DNA of 62,654 bases from Alphaproteobacteria bacterium (GTDB lineage Bacteria > Pseudomonadota > Alphaproteobacteria > Micavibrionales > Micavibrionaceae), in contig JANQIB010000092.1 in assembly GCA_028282385.1 (NCBI GenBank), positions 1-62,654 of the forward strand, given 5' to 3'. Position numbers and translations under genes: made by a program. The notes below the pieces were generated by a model. The model worked only from the letters and a program-made list of their open reading frames with translations. It did not search any database and had not been told where the DNA came from. How positions within the stretch are numbered: the first letter of the stretch is position 1; each line of letters starts with the position of its first letter. Of this stretch, positions 1-7,171 are shown one piece after another.

Positions 1-590
1 ACAGCCTCAATATAGGCCAGCGCTTTTTTAAGCTCTTCTGCCCAGCCGGTATAAAGTGCGGACAAAGCCCCGCCCATCTGATCCAGCGCAAGAAGGCGCT
101 GCGCCTGCGTTTCCGCATCAATCAGATCGGCAACAGCCTCAGCCTCTGTGAGATCCATTTTGCCGTTTTCAAACGCCCGGCGGGTAAATTCCCCGGGCTG
201 GGCGTGGCGGTGGCCAGGCTGAGCGGCGAGAACCTCAAGCATGGCCGCAACGACAGCGGGTGAACCATGACAGTGATACTCGACGACGTCTTCGCCGGTA
301 AAACTGCGCGGCGCCTTAAAAGGAAGGACCAGCGCCTTATCGATCAGATTATCCCCGATCTTATCAGAGGGATCTGTGGAAAATGTTCCACGTGGAACAT
401 TAGTCATATTGTCAGATATTGGAGCATAGACATTGTGCAGCGCAGCAATACCAATTTCCGGTGCTTTATCCTTATTTATTAATATCTTAACGGATTCCAG
501 CGCCTGTGGGCCGGAGACACGGATCACCGCCACACCGGCTTTTCCCGGCGCGGAAGAGAGCGCAAAAATCGTATCCGGAACAAAAGCCAT
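1..590 (-). CDS. mnmE: tRNA-5-carboxymethylaminomethyl-2-thiouridine GTPase MnmE, N-terminal part (runs off left edge)
   Basis: MnmE works with MnmG to modify U34 of certain tRNAs. Only the N-terminal tetrahydrofolate-binding domain and the beginning of the helical domain are in the window. The start ATG at 590 gives MAFVPDTIFALSSAPGKAG, the usual MnmE opening, followed by GVAVIRVSGP, PRSFTGEDVVEYHCHG and the conserved PGEFTRRAFENGKMDLTEAEAV run. The G domain lies beyond the left edge. Compared with the usual family alignment there are roughly 16-18 extra residues between about residues 55 and 75 (including NVPRGTFSTDP). This extra segment is encoded by DNA that carries a perfect parS site. 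mnmE usually sits directly beside rho in alphaproteobacteria, but here about 6.6 kb of other genes separates them. Confidence 0.93.
   Translation of the reverse strand, partial: MAFVPDTIFALSSAPGKAGVAVIRVSGPQALESVKILINKDKAPEIGIAALHNVYAPISDNMTNVPRGTFSTDPSDKIGDNLIDKALVLPFKAPRSFTGEDVVEYHCHGSPAVVAAMLEVLAAQPGHRHAQPGEFTRRAFENGKMDLTEAEAVADLIDAETQAQRLLALDQMGGALSALYTGWAEELKKALAYIEA
375..383 (-). promoter_or_regulatory. DnaA-box match abutting parS
   Basis: TGTGGAAAA on the plus strand is the reverse complement of TTTTCCACA and fits the DnaA box consensus TTWTNCACA exactly. It touches the left edge of parS. A single 9-mer can occur by chance, so its function is uncertain. Confidence 0.35.
384..399. promoter_or_regulatory. 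parS: parS centromere-like site (ParB binding)
   Basis: A perfect 16-bp palindrome, TGTTCCACGTGGAACA, matching the chromosomal parS consensus used by alphaproteobacterial ParB. It lies inside the mnmE coding sequence. The mnmE-gidA-gidB-parA-parB neighbourhood is where chromosomal parS sites usually cluster, which supports a real role in origin segregation. I saw no second copy in the window. Confidence 0.85.
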
Positions 591-739
591 ATCGGCTATA
601 TGCCTTGCACAGCTGCGAAAAACAAGCGGTTTTGCTCTATAAGCGCATCTTAGAATTTATGAATTTTTTGTAGACATTTTCATAAAAATAAATTACCAAT
701 GCCCGCTAATCAACAAAAACAGAATAAAGGGTGTGTAAT

Positions 740-1315
740 ATGAAGATTATGAGCGCAATAGGCGACTTTCTAGTATCCCGGGCAGCATTAAGAGAAAAAT
801 ACAATATATATTCACAAAAGACAGGCACAGCAGACTCTCTGGCCATCTTATGTGACCTAAATGCCTTGATTTTTGGAAGTGAAAACCCTGTCAGAACTAA
901 TAGCAGACTAGCCCAAAAGCTGAACCAGATCGCATCTTCCGGTGGCCTTGTTATTTTAACAAGCCTGTCAGATTACCCTTTACACACCCAGACCGTAGAA
1001 CAACTGACAAATCTTGGCGAATTTCTTTACGCCCCGGGAAAAACACTGCGAGAATCCCCGAAAAATATGGGATTTGCAAAACTTGGCAGGATAGAAGAGC
1101 TGATAGAAAACCAGCCTACCCCTCTATTTACACTCGCCATTAGCACAGAATATAGAGCACGGTATTTTGCCGAACATTCTTTTCACCCCAATCAGGACGG
1201 GCTTTTTGAACTCCTGGATGAACATATCGACAGTCTGAGCCAGGGCGGAAGAAACGTGGTACGAGAAACCGCATCAGCACCTACGCCTGAAGAGATTGCC
1301 CGCAATTTTATTTAA
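740..1315 (+). CDS. Hypothetical protein, possibly a degenerate HAD-like fold
   Basis: The product is about 191 residues with no confident family match. AAAGG lies nine bases before the ATG at 740, so I prefer that start over the in-frame GTG at 731. The segment ILCDLNALIFG followed by GLVILTSLSD and a later lysine-containing KLGRIEEL resembles the order of HAD phosphatase motifs I, II and III. The second aspartate of motif I is missing, so an active phosphatase is doubtful. It has no signal peptide and no membrane segment. It lies divergent from mnmE in the accessory stretch between mnmE and rho. Confidence 0.6.
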   Translation: MKIMSAIGDFLVSRAALREKYNIYSQKTGTADSLAILCDLNALIFGSENPVRTNSRLAQKLNQIASSGGLVILTSLSDYPLHTQTVEQLTNLGEFLYAPGKTLRESPKNMGFAKLGRIEELIENQPTPLFTLAISTEYRARYFAEHSFHPNQDGLFELLDEHIDSLSQGGRNVVRETASAPTPEEIARNFI

Positions 1316-1400
1316 ACTCGTCCTAAATCCGAAACGATATTATTTGTCATAATTAATAGTTCATGGTGTAATGATCTTATTAGGTCGCTGCGATCTGAAA

Positions 1401-1472
1401 GCGCATGCAAACGTGTGCGCTGACAAGAGCCGGACCCTGCTTCGCTAAAGCTTTGCAGGGCTTTGCAACCGG
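1401..1472. other. Structured non-coding element (tandem hairpins)
   Basis: Two potential hairpins lie between the 740-1315 gene and the next one. The first is GCGCA...TGCGC at 1401-1420. The second is a nested stem at 1429-1472 with outer arms GCCGG/CCGGC and inner arms CCCTGC/GCAGGG around a loop containing GCTAAAGC. It could be a 5' leader of the 1514 gene, a small RNA or a degenerate palindromic repeat. I cannot assign it to a known RNA family. Confidence 0.35.
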
Positions 1473-1513
1473 CCGCATTTTCAGGGAAACGCAGACGAAG
1501 GATGGGTAGATAG

Positions 1514-2080
1514 ATGAGTCATCATAAAGCTTATGGTTCTTTAAACGACTACAAGCTCTGCAGCCATGAACAAAAAGAAGGCTGGGGCGTCAGCAAAATT
1601 GTGCTCGCCGCCGTCTTTTTTGCTGCCTGTTTGTATTTTGCCATGATGGTCATGTCCGCCGTTGCCGCCGCCTACCAGGATCCGGACGACCAAAACAAGA
1701 CAACACAAACTTCCTTAGAGACAAGATTGGGACCAAAAGCAGATCCGTGTCTTCCCCTTCTCCGCCGGGCCGCGCCGACGGCCTCTTCTGCAAAGACCCA
1801 ATCTTCAAACGCCCGGGCACACTCCGTCCCGCTCCTCCCCGGGCAAACCAGGACGGCCGGCATCGTCATGGCTATCGGTCTGGCTCTCGGAGCCCGCTAT
1901 GCTCTGAAACCCTACACGCTCACCAGTCAGGCCGGGCACTTCTCCAGTGCTGATCAAAGTGAAAACACTGCGCCGCTACCATCCCGCAAGCCCCGCCACA
2001 GTCTGGCCCTTTCTGTGGCTGCTTACCGGGATTGTATCAAGCAGGTGCATTTAAGCATGATCGGAAAAGCCATGAAGTAA
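1514..2080 (+). CDS. Hypothetical membrane protein
   Basis: This is a 188-residue protein of unrecognised family. A hydrophobic segment around residues 27-52 (VSKIVLAAVFFAACLYFAMM) is probably membrane-spanning, and a weaker one (AGIVMAIGLALGARYAL) lies near residues 115-130. The part between them is rich in Ser, Pro, Gln and Thr. AAGGAT lies about ten bases before the ATG at 1514. A structured element lies directly upstream and a strong hairpin follows the stop. It may be lineage-specific. Confidence 0.5.
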   Translation: MSHHKAYGSLNDYKLCSHEQKEGWGVSKIVLAAVFFAACLYFAMMVMSAVAAAYQDPDDQNKTTQTSLETRLGPKADPCLPLLRRAAPTASSAKTQSSNARAHSVPLLPGQTRTAGIVMAIGLALGARYALKPYTLTSQAGHFSSADQSENTAPLPSRKPRHSLALSVAAYRDCIKQVHLSMIGKAMK

Positions 2081-2127
2081 AGCGCTGTCCAAAACAGAAA
2101 CGCGAAACGTCCCTCGCGTCAACAAAG

Positions 2128-2184
2128 TGCCCCCGGCTTTCACGTAGGATCGTCCTCTCCTCATAAACTACAAAGCCGGGGGCA
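2128..2184. terminator. Strong hairpin, probable terminator
   Basis: Arms TGCCCCCGGCTTT and AAAGCCGGGGGCA form a 13-bp GC-rich stem with a loop of about 31 bases, followed by TTATTATAA and not by a clean T-run. It lies between two convergent genes (1514-2080 plus, 2326-3951 minus), so it probably ends transcription from one or both. Confidence 0.5.
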
Positions 2185-2197
2185 TTATTATAACTTC

Positions 2198-2283
2198 CAG
2201 AATTTCGCCTGGGCTGCGTTACTCCTCACTCGTGTAACTGAACGTACACTTCGCTCGTCGTGCCTTGCCCAGACAAAATTCTG
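2198..2283. repeat. Palindromic intergenic repeat, family 1, copy A
   Basis: Outer arms CAGAATTT..CCTGGGC and GCCCAG..AAAATTCTG pair, and an inner hairpin CGTGTA/TACACT sits in the middle. Between the stems are the unpaired-looking cores GCTGCGTTACTCCT and TCGCTCGTCGTGCCTTG. Copies with different arms but similar cores are at 19339-19418, 28222-28301 and 32465-32532. It lies between convergent genes. Confidence 0.7.
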
Positions 2284-2325
2284 TTTGTTCTAATTACAAA
2301 AAATTTCTGCTGTACCTTTGGGAAA

Positions 2326-3951
2326 CTACAATCCGATAAAGGAACGAAGATGCGCATACCAGAATGGTGTGGCGTCGGGGTTATAATGTGCCGTTAATTC
2401 CACCATTAAAAGGTAAACGACAAGCCCTCCCGCATACCCCCACCAGCCAGAGGAGCGGGTTTTGGGAAGAAGTTTTTTTCTTTGCTTGGCATCAACCAAA
2501 TGACCAAGAGCGTTCTGCAACGCATTTCTTGCTGTCATGCGGATGCTTAATGTTGTCATTGATCCGCCAAGGAAAATAATCATCATATCAACCACCGCTT
2601 TGGCCATATTATTGGTACCTAAAAACGGTTCAATCGCTAAGCGGCCAGGACCAATATAATAAAGCCCGTACAGCAGCGCGACGATGACAAGTCCCAGCGC
2701 AAGGCCAATATAGCGCGGTTTTCTGGTAATCAGTGCCGCGGCCTGATCGGCTTGTTTTGCAATCTCTTTTGCCGCCTGCGCGCGCAGGCCAAGCGGGAAA
2801 GACACCAAAAGCCGTTTGGCCGTTTCCTTAACGGATTTTTGGGATGCCGTAATTAAGGCGAGGCCAAGAAGCCTGTAGCGGGAAGCTTTTTTCACCGCAC
2901 TTCCGACACCCCCTTGCCCGGCGGCAGCTTTTTTCAGGTCTGCCAGGCCCGGCGCGATTATTTTTTCTAAAAAAGGCGGCAGGCCGGATAAACGCGCATC
3001 GTATCCATAAAGGGAGGCTTTCATCTCTTTTCCTTTTAAAGAAAAGGACATCTCACCGGCCGGAAATTTCAGCATATAAAAGATGCCAAGCGTGTCGGCT
3101 TCATCTTCAATCGGCGTAGCGTCGATCTTAACAGTTTCGCTGGAAACCAGTTTTTGCGGCTTTTTTTCAAGCATTTTAATCAGCCCTTCGGGCAAATCCG
3201 CGCGGTCAAATTCAAAATGCGGCTCAGCCTGCACAGAAACATGAACGATATGACTTTTATACCCCGTCCCACCGCAAACCGTGCAACTTGCAAAGCCGGT
3301 TCCCTTACATTGGCGGCAGGTAATCCGCCCGGTGCCATGACACACATTACAGCGCACCCGACCTTTACCATGACATTTGGTGCAGGTTTTCTGCTTACCG
3401 TCCGGGCCTGTAACCTGCCCCGTGCCGCGGCACATATTGCAGGTGATCATCGTTGTGCCATGACATTGGTAACATTTTTCCTGGCGCTGACCATGACAGC
3501 GCGGGCACTGGATTCGTCCCTGTGCATGGCAGGTCTTGCATCCTTCCGACCAGGAATAATCCTGTGAGAGATCATTTAAACTAACCGTTTTATTTTTCAG
3601 CCCAAAGCCGGCATCATCACGCTCCATTAAATTTTTGAGCATGTTTTCGCGCTTGGAAGGTTGGTTGATCGCCCCTAAAATTTCCTTATCAATCCGGCCC
3701 TGCATGTCAGCGCGGTTAGAGACGGGAATGCCGGAACTTTGCTTGCCGTTGACGGTTTTTTCGCTCTGGCGGGGTTTTAACGACAGGTACGTCGCGGCCT
3801 GCGTGATCCGAATTTCAAGATCACTGCCTGCAATCTTGATGTCTTCCGGCTTGACCCCGTTGCCTTTACAGACGCTCCGGACCCGTTCCAGCGCGCGCTT
3901 TAACAGCGCCGGGTCCTGCGTTTTTTCAAATTGACGGGGTGTTTCACTCAC
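2326..3951 (-). CDS. Membrane protein with an eight-CxxC DnaJ-type zinc-finger region
   Basis: A 541-residue protein of unknown function. Residues about 136-232 hold eight CxxC motifs (CKTC, CPRC, CYQC, CNMC, CTKC, CNVC, CRQC, CTVC), several in the CxxCxGxG pattern of the DnaJ cysteine-rich domain. This is twice the four motifs of DnaJ itself. No J domain is visible. Hydrophobic segments follow in the C-terminal third (near YIGLALGLVIVALLYGLYYI, then VDMMIIFLGGSM, then WGYAGGLVVYLLMVEL), so the cysteine-rich region is probably held at the inner membrane. It lies directly downstream of the dienelactone-hydrolase-like gene on the same strand (15 bases apart), so they may be cotranscribed. A role in protein folding or zinc/redox sensing is only inference. 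Confidence 0.8.
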   Translation of the reverse strand: MSETPRQFEKTQDPALLKRALERVRSVCKGNGVKPEDIKIAGSDLEIRITQAATYLSLKPRQSEKTVNGKQSSGIPVSNRADMQGRIDKEILGAINQPSKRENMLKNLMERDDAGFGLKNKTVSLNDLSQDYSWSEGCKTCHAQGRIQCPRCHGQRQEKCYQCHGTTMITCNMCRGTGQVTGPDGKQKTCTKCHGKGRVRCNVCHGTGRITCRQCKGTGFASCTVCGGTGYKSHIVHVSVQAEPHFEFDRADLPEGLIKMLEKKPQKLVSSETVKIDATPIEDEADTLGIFYMLKFPAGEMSFSLKGKEMKASLYGYDARLSGLPPFLEKIIAPGLADLKKAAAGQGGVGSAVKKASRYRLLGLALITASQKSVKETAKRLLVSFPLGLRAQAAKEIAKQADQAAALITRKPRYIGLALGLVIVALLYGLYYIGPGRLAIEPFLGTNNMAKAVVDMMIIFLGGSMTTLSIRMTARNALQNALGHLVDAKQRKKLLPKTRSSGWWGYAGGLVVYLLMVELTAHYNPDATPFWYAHLRSFIGL

Positions 3952-3966
3952 AAAGGATACTTCGGT

Positions 3967-4662
3967 TTAACTTAAATGCGTTTTTAAAAACTGGATTGTA
4001 CGGTCGTCAGCCAATTTGGCCGCCTGCTCATCGTAATGTGCGCCGCCCTGACGGGTAAAAGCGTGGCCCATACCGGGATAGCTGTGCAGTGTAAATTGAT
4101 TGTTTCCATCAAGATCCGCATGGATTTTTTCCTGCGCCTCTTTGGAAACATATTCGTCCTCCTGCGCGATATGCAGCATGATATTGCCTTTTGCATTTGC
4201 GGCTTCACCCGTTAGCTCATCGAGACCGACACCGTAATAACTAACGGACGCATCCATATCCGTGCGGCAGCCCATCAAATAAGCCAGCTTGCCGCCAAGA
4301 CAGTAACCTAAACAGCCAACCTTGCCGTTGCCGTACGCATGGCCGCGCAGCAAATGTTTTGCCGCGCGTAAATCATCAATCCCTTTTTCAATGTCAAAGG
4401 CATTCATCAGTGCAAAAGCCTTGTCCCATTCTTCCTGGGTCTGATCGGTCAGCTGCACATCCGGTTCAATCCGCCAGAATAAATCCGGCGCCAGCGCCAT
4501 AAATCCCTGCGCCGCCAGCCAGTCGCATTTGCCCCGAATGCCCGCATTTACCCCGAAAATTTCCTGAATCACGACAATTGTGCCTGCCGGTTTTTCATCA
4601 GGCTCTGCCAGATATGCCGAAAACTGCCCGCCGTCCTTGGATGGAACGATTATCTCACTCAT
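3967..4662 (-). CDS. Dienelactone hydrolase family protein
   Basis: A 231-residue alpha/beta hydrolase of the dienelactone hydrolase family. The catalytic triad is visible: Cys121 in GCLGYCLGGK, Asp169 in QEDEYV and His200 in GMGHAF. The family cleaves cyclic esters such as dienelactone, but many members act on unknown substrates and no aromatic-degradation genes are nearby. It starts at the ATG at 4662, with AAGGAGAACGCC upstream acting as a strong ribosome binding site. Its stop lies 15 bases before the CxxC membrane-protein gene, suggesting an operon. Confidence 0.88.
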   Translation of the reverse strand: MSEIIVPSKDGGQFSAYLAEPDEKPAGTIVVIQEIFGVNAGIRGKCDWLAAQGFMALAPDLFWRIEPDVQLTDQTQEEWDKAFALMNAFDIEKGIDDLRAAKHLLRGHAYGNGKVGCLGYCLGGKLAYLMGCRTDMDASVSYYGVGLDELTGEAANAKGNIMLHIAQEDEYVSKEAQEKIHADLDGNNQFTLHSYPGMGHAFTRQGGAHYDEQAAKLADDRTIQFLKTHLS

Positions 4663-4746
4663 GGCGTTCTCCTTTTTCTGTCCGTGTAAGGGGTTACCCT
4701 AGCAAGAGCTTTGCATGACGTCCATTTTTGTTTTAAGAATAGGGGT

Positions 4747-5034
4747 ATGAAGGTTGAATTTGAAATAGACTGCACCCCTGAAGAGGCCCGCAAATTCCTC
4801 GGCCTGCCGGACGTTGCCCCGATGCAGGAAAAGATGATGAAGGAAATGGAAGAGCGGATGGCAGATAATATCCGCTCGATGGACCCGGAAAGCTTTATGA
4901 AGACGTGGTTTCCGATGGGCCTTCAGAGTATGCAGGACATGCAGAAAATGTTCTGGGCGCAGATGGGCGTTAATATGAACCCCGCGCCTTCTTCCGATGA
5001 GCCTAAAAAGCAGGGCGATAAAGGGAAGACGTAG
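4747..5034 (+). CDS. DUF6489 family protein
   Basis: A small (95-residue) soluble protein starting MKVEFEIDCTPEEARKFLG, the typical opening of the alphaproteobacterial DUF6489 family. I therefore place the start at the ATG at 4747 and not at the upstream ATG at 4711. It is rich in Met and Glu through its middle, with a disordered Lys/Asp-rich tail. The function of the family is unknown. It is divergent from the dienelactone hydrolase gene. Confidence 0.8.
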   Translation: MKVEFEIDCTPEEARKFLGLPDVAPMQEKMMKEMEERMADNIRSMDPESFMKTWFPMGLQSMQDMQKMFWAQMGVNMNPAPSSDEPKKQGDKGKT

Positions 5035-5052
5035 GAACCTAAGAGAAAATAA

Positions 5053-6033
5053 TTACTTTTGGAAATGAAACCAGGCAATGCGTCCCTGATGATCTTTCAT
5101 CGTTTCTTCCGGCCTAAAGTGAGATTTTAAACCGGCATCCTCCGTCCATTTAATCTGGACATCAGCAGGAAATTTCCCTGAACTGTTAAAGTGGATACGT
5201 TTCTTTCTATGATATCTTATATCCCCGTATAATGTAGGGATGTTTACAGGCCAGACCTGGTCAGAGACAAAATAATGCGCCAGCAAGTAAGATTCAGGAT
5301 GATATTCAACTTCAAAATCAAAAGGTATAGAGATTCCGTTTCTGCGTAACATTGATAACGCAAAAGCAATCTGCCCTCTATAAGCTGCTTCATTACTTTC
5401 TTTATCCTGGTTCGTATCGCCCGTAACAAGAAAATGCGCACCCTGTGACATCTGCTCTTTCATCGCTTTGATTTTATCCTGATAGTCTTTTTGCGGCGGG
5501 CCATCCTGAACAAAACCGGAAACATTATTTAAGGTCAGCCCAAAGAGAACATTGACCTCAGTTCCAATCACATCATAGCGTAAAGCCGGATCAAAAATAT
5601 CGTGGCAGATTCTTTTATGAATAGCATCGGGAAAAAGTTTACGTCCTTCATATTCCGACTGATCCAGAGCATTTTCTGTGCGGTCCATATATATGACCTT
5701 AGCAATGTTCTTGAGATAGGGTTTCAATAGCCCTTCTTTTGCAAAAAATTTTGTTCCGCACCCCCGTGAAACCAAAGTAACCGGACCATTCCCAATTATT
5801 TCAGCCGAAACCGGAATCCCCCTTTTGATAACAACAGGCTCATTTCCGGGCGCATAATAGACGTCGGCGTTGTCTTTTAAAAACTTGTTCCATATCGCCA
5901 TGGAAGAATCGTTATATTCATACTGCCCAAGCGTTCCTGCAGTTTTGCCAATAATGATATCCGACCATTCCTTCCAGAAAGAAGTTTGTGTTAACTGAGG
6001 TTTTGGCTGGAATTTAAGAAGTGTAGCAACCAT
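5053..6033 (-). CDS. EgtD-like (Methyltransf_33) SAM-dependent methyltransferase homologue
   Basis: A roughly 326-residue protein whose order of motifs resembles the histidine-specific methyltransferase EgtD. It has a degenerate SAM loop VTLVSRGCGTKFF, then VIYMDRTENAL, LFPDAIHKRICHDIFD, NVLFGLTLNNVSGF (where EgtD has FLGSTIGN) and GAHFLVTGDTNQDKESNEAAY (where EgtD has GTDLVKD). The similarity is distant, so the substrate is unknown and histidine methylation should not be assumed. The ATG at 6033 comes after AAAGGA, two bases past the stop of the upstream XRE gene. That spacing indicates translational coupling, and I prefer this start to the ATG at 6060. The pair forms a regulator-enzyme operon. 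Confidence 0.65.
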   Translation of the reverse strand: MVATLLKFQPKPQLTQTSFWKEWSDIIIGKTAGTLGQYEYNDSSMAIWNKFLKDNADVYYAPGNEPVVIKRGIPVSAEIIGNGPVTLVSRGCGTKFFAKEGLLKPYLKNIAKVIYMDRTENALDQSEYEGRKLFPDAIHKRICHDIFDPALRYDVIGTEVNVLFGLTLNNVSGFVQDGPPQKDYQDKIKAMKEQMSQGAHFLVTGDTNQDKESNEAAYRGQIAFALSMLRRNGISIPFDFEVEYHPESYLLAHYFVSDQVWPVNIPTLYGDIRYHRKKRIHFNSSGKFPADVQIKWTEDAGLKSHFRPEETMKDHQGRIAWFHFQK

Positions 6034-6035
6034 TC

Positions 6036-6668
6036 TTATATATCCTTTGCGGTTTTCCATGTCTCCAAAAATCTGGAGCGGAAATAAGCGGAAATAGTTG
6101 GATGGGAAACGACAAACACTTCAACATTATCGTCTTCAAAAACGATAATGCCGGTTTTATCACCGTACATATAAAGCGGAATGTCGTTAAATTGTTCTAT
6201 AGGAACCTGTTTGTACTTCGCATAATTTGAGGCAACAACATTATCATCACCTTCTTCAATCAAAATACGAAAGCGCAGATTTTGTATTGAGGCCATCCGG
6301 TCCATATGGGCCTGAGCTTCATCTCCTTCCCATTTTAAAAAATCAGCTTCATTCACATTGCTGACAAGTATTTCGCCACCGTTTTTGACGGTTTCATAAA
6401 CATCTATCAGGAAGTCCAGAAAACCTGTCCGCCCTTTAAAAATAGAAACATTTCCTGATCTGCGTGAAACGCCTTCATTTTCAGAAAATTCCAGCCCTGA
6501 TTTTTCAAGCGCGCCCTGAATATTTTGTATGCTTTTTAAACTTCCGGCAGATTTACCGCCCTCAATCTTTGAGATCATGTCTTTGGATACGCCTGACGCG
6601 CCGGCAAGGTCATCCTGTGTCCATTCCAGCAAAGCACGCGCAGCAGCAATTTGGTGTCTCGTAATCAT
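6036..6668 (-). CDS. XRE-family regulator with a C-terminal PLD/TrmB-like sensor domain
   Basis: A 210-residue protein. Residues about 4-60 form an XRE helix-turn-helix (ARALLEWTQDDLAGASGVSK, then KIEGG). Residues about 75-205 (starting IFKGRTGFLDFLIDVYETVKNGGEI and ending VFVVSHPTISAYFRSRFLETW) resemble the phospholipase-D-like sensor half of TrmB-type regulators, with no obvious HKD catalytic motif. It probably binds a small ligand and controls the EgtD-like gene immediately downstream. An inverted repeat just upstream is the likely autoregulatory operator. Confidence 0.72.
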   Translation of the reverse strand: MITRHQIAAARALLEWTQDDLAGASGVSKDMISKIEGGKSAGSLKSIQNIQGALEKSGLEFSENEGVSRRSGNVSIFKGRTGFLDFLIDVYETVKNGGEILVSNVNEADFLKWEGDEAQAHMDRMASIQNLRFRILIEEGDDNVVASNYAKYKQVPIEQFNDIPLYMYGDKTGIIVFEDDNVEVFVVSHPTISAYFRSRFLETWKTAKDI

Positions 6669-6682
6669 TTTTCAAACTTTAT

Positions 6683-6717
6683 AGAACTAAATTCCATTAT
6701 TTGTCGAATTAAATTCT
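6683..6717. promoter_or_regulatory. Inverted repeat, probable operator of the XRE regulator
   Basis: AGAACTAAATTC and GAATTAAATTCT are imperfect inverted arms (10 of 12 match) spaced by 11 bases, directly upstream of the XRE start at 6668. The position fits autoregulation. Confidence 0.5.
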
Positions 6718-6732
6718 ACTTTCTATGTTTTC

Positions 6733-6747
6733 TTAACCATTTATTAA
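6733..6747. promoter_or_regulatory. CtrA-type binding site (TTAA-N7-TTAA)
   Basis: TTAACCATTTATTAA is a full match to the CtrA consensus TTAA-N7-TTAA(C), with a C following. It lies between the divergent XRE gene and the small gene at 6817, about 70 bases before that gene's start. CtrA is the cell-cycle/motility master regulator of alphaproteobacteria. Confidence 0.6.
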
Positions 6748-6816
6748 CTGTTTGTCTAGTATAAAGATGCTCATCTACAAAAAACGGCGGTTACCGGCCC
6801 TTAGAGGAGAGAGAGA

Positions 6817-7089
6817 ATGTTAAACATGGCAAAATGGAAATTCTGGATGATGAAGCGCGGCGCGCAGGCACAAAACGATAATAGAGGAGATATTTCTTTA
6901 TTTGACGTCAAAGCGCTTTATGATGCCGCTTACGATGAAAAATTAGCCATTCAGGGCCGTTTTGAAGAAAAAAACCGCCTTTTAGAGGCTGCTAAAGCGC
7001 TGGATTTAGCCTACCGGACGCAGGAAGGGCTCAAAAAACAGACAAAACAGGGTCAAAAAAGAGAAAAACTGTATAAAAAAGCAGCATAA
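6817..7089 (+). CDS. Small charged hypothetical protein, possibly CtrA-regulated
   Basis: A 90-residue protein, basic and largely helical in appearance. It has a Lys/Trp-rich start (MLNMAKWKFWMMKRG), a middle resembling a coiled coil and a very basic end (KKQTKQGQKREKLYKKAA). It has no recognised domain. The start is well supported by GAGGAGAGAG just before the ATG at 6817. A full CtrA-type site lies about 70 bases upstream and a strong bidirectional terminator follows the stop, so it appears to be a single-gene unit. Confidence 0.65.
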   Translation: MLNMAKWKFWMMKRGAQAQNDNRGDISLFDVKALYDAAYDEKLAIQGRFEEKNRLLEAAKALDLAYRTQEGLKKQTKQGQKREKLYKKAA

Positions 7090-7115
7090 ACACAAGAATT
7101 TGTTTTCCCACACAC

Positions 7116-7156
7116 AAAGAAACCCGGTTAGACCCCCATCTAACCGGGTTTCTTTT
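7116..7156. terminator. Bidirectional rho-independent terminator
   Basis: AAAGAAACCCGGTTAGA and TCTAACCGGGTTTCTTT form a 17-bp stem with a six-base loop, A-rich on one side and followed by TTTT on the other. It lies between convergent genes, the small 6817 gene and rho, and can serve both strands. Confidence 0.88.
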
Positions 7157-7171
7157 AGGTATTTTCTAGAA

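Noticed and set aside
1747..1953. Short plus-strand ORF inside the 1514-2080 gene in another frame
   Set aside because: Low-complexity and without a ribosome binding site; likely a shadow.
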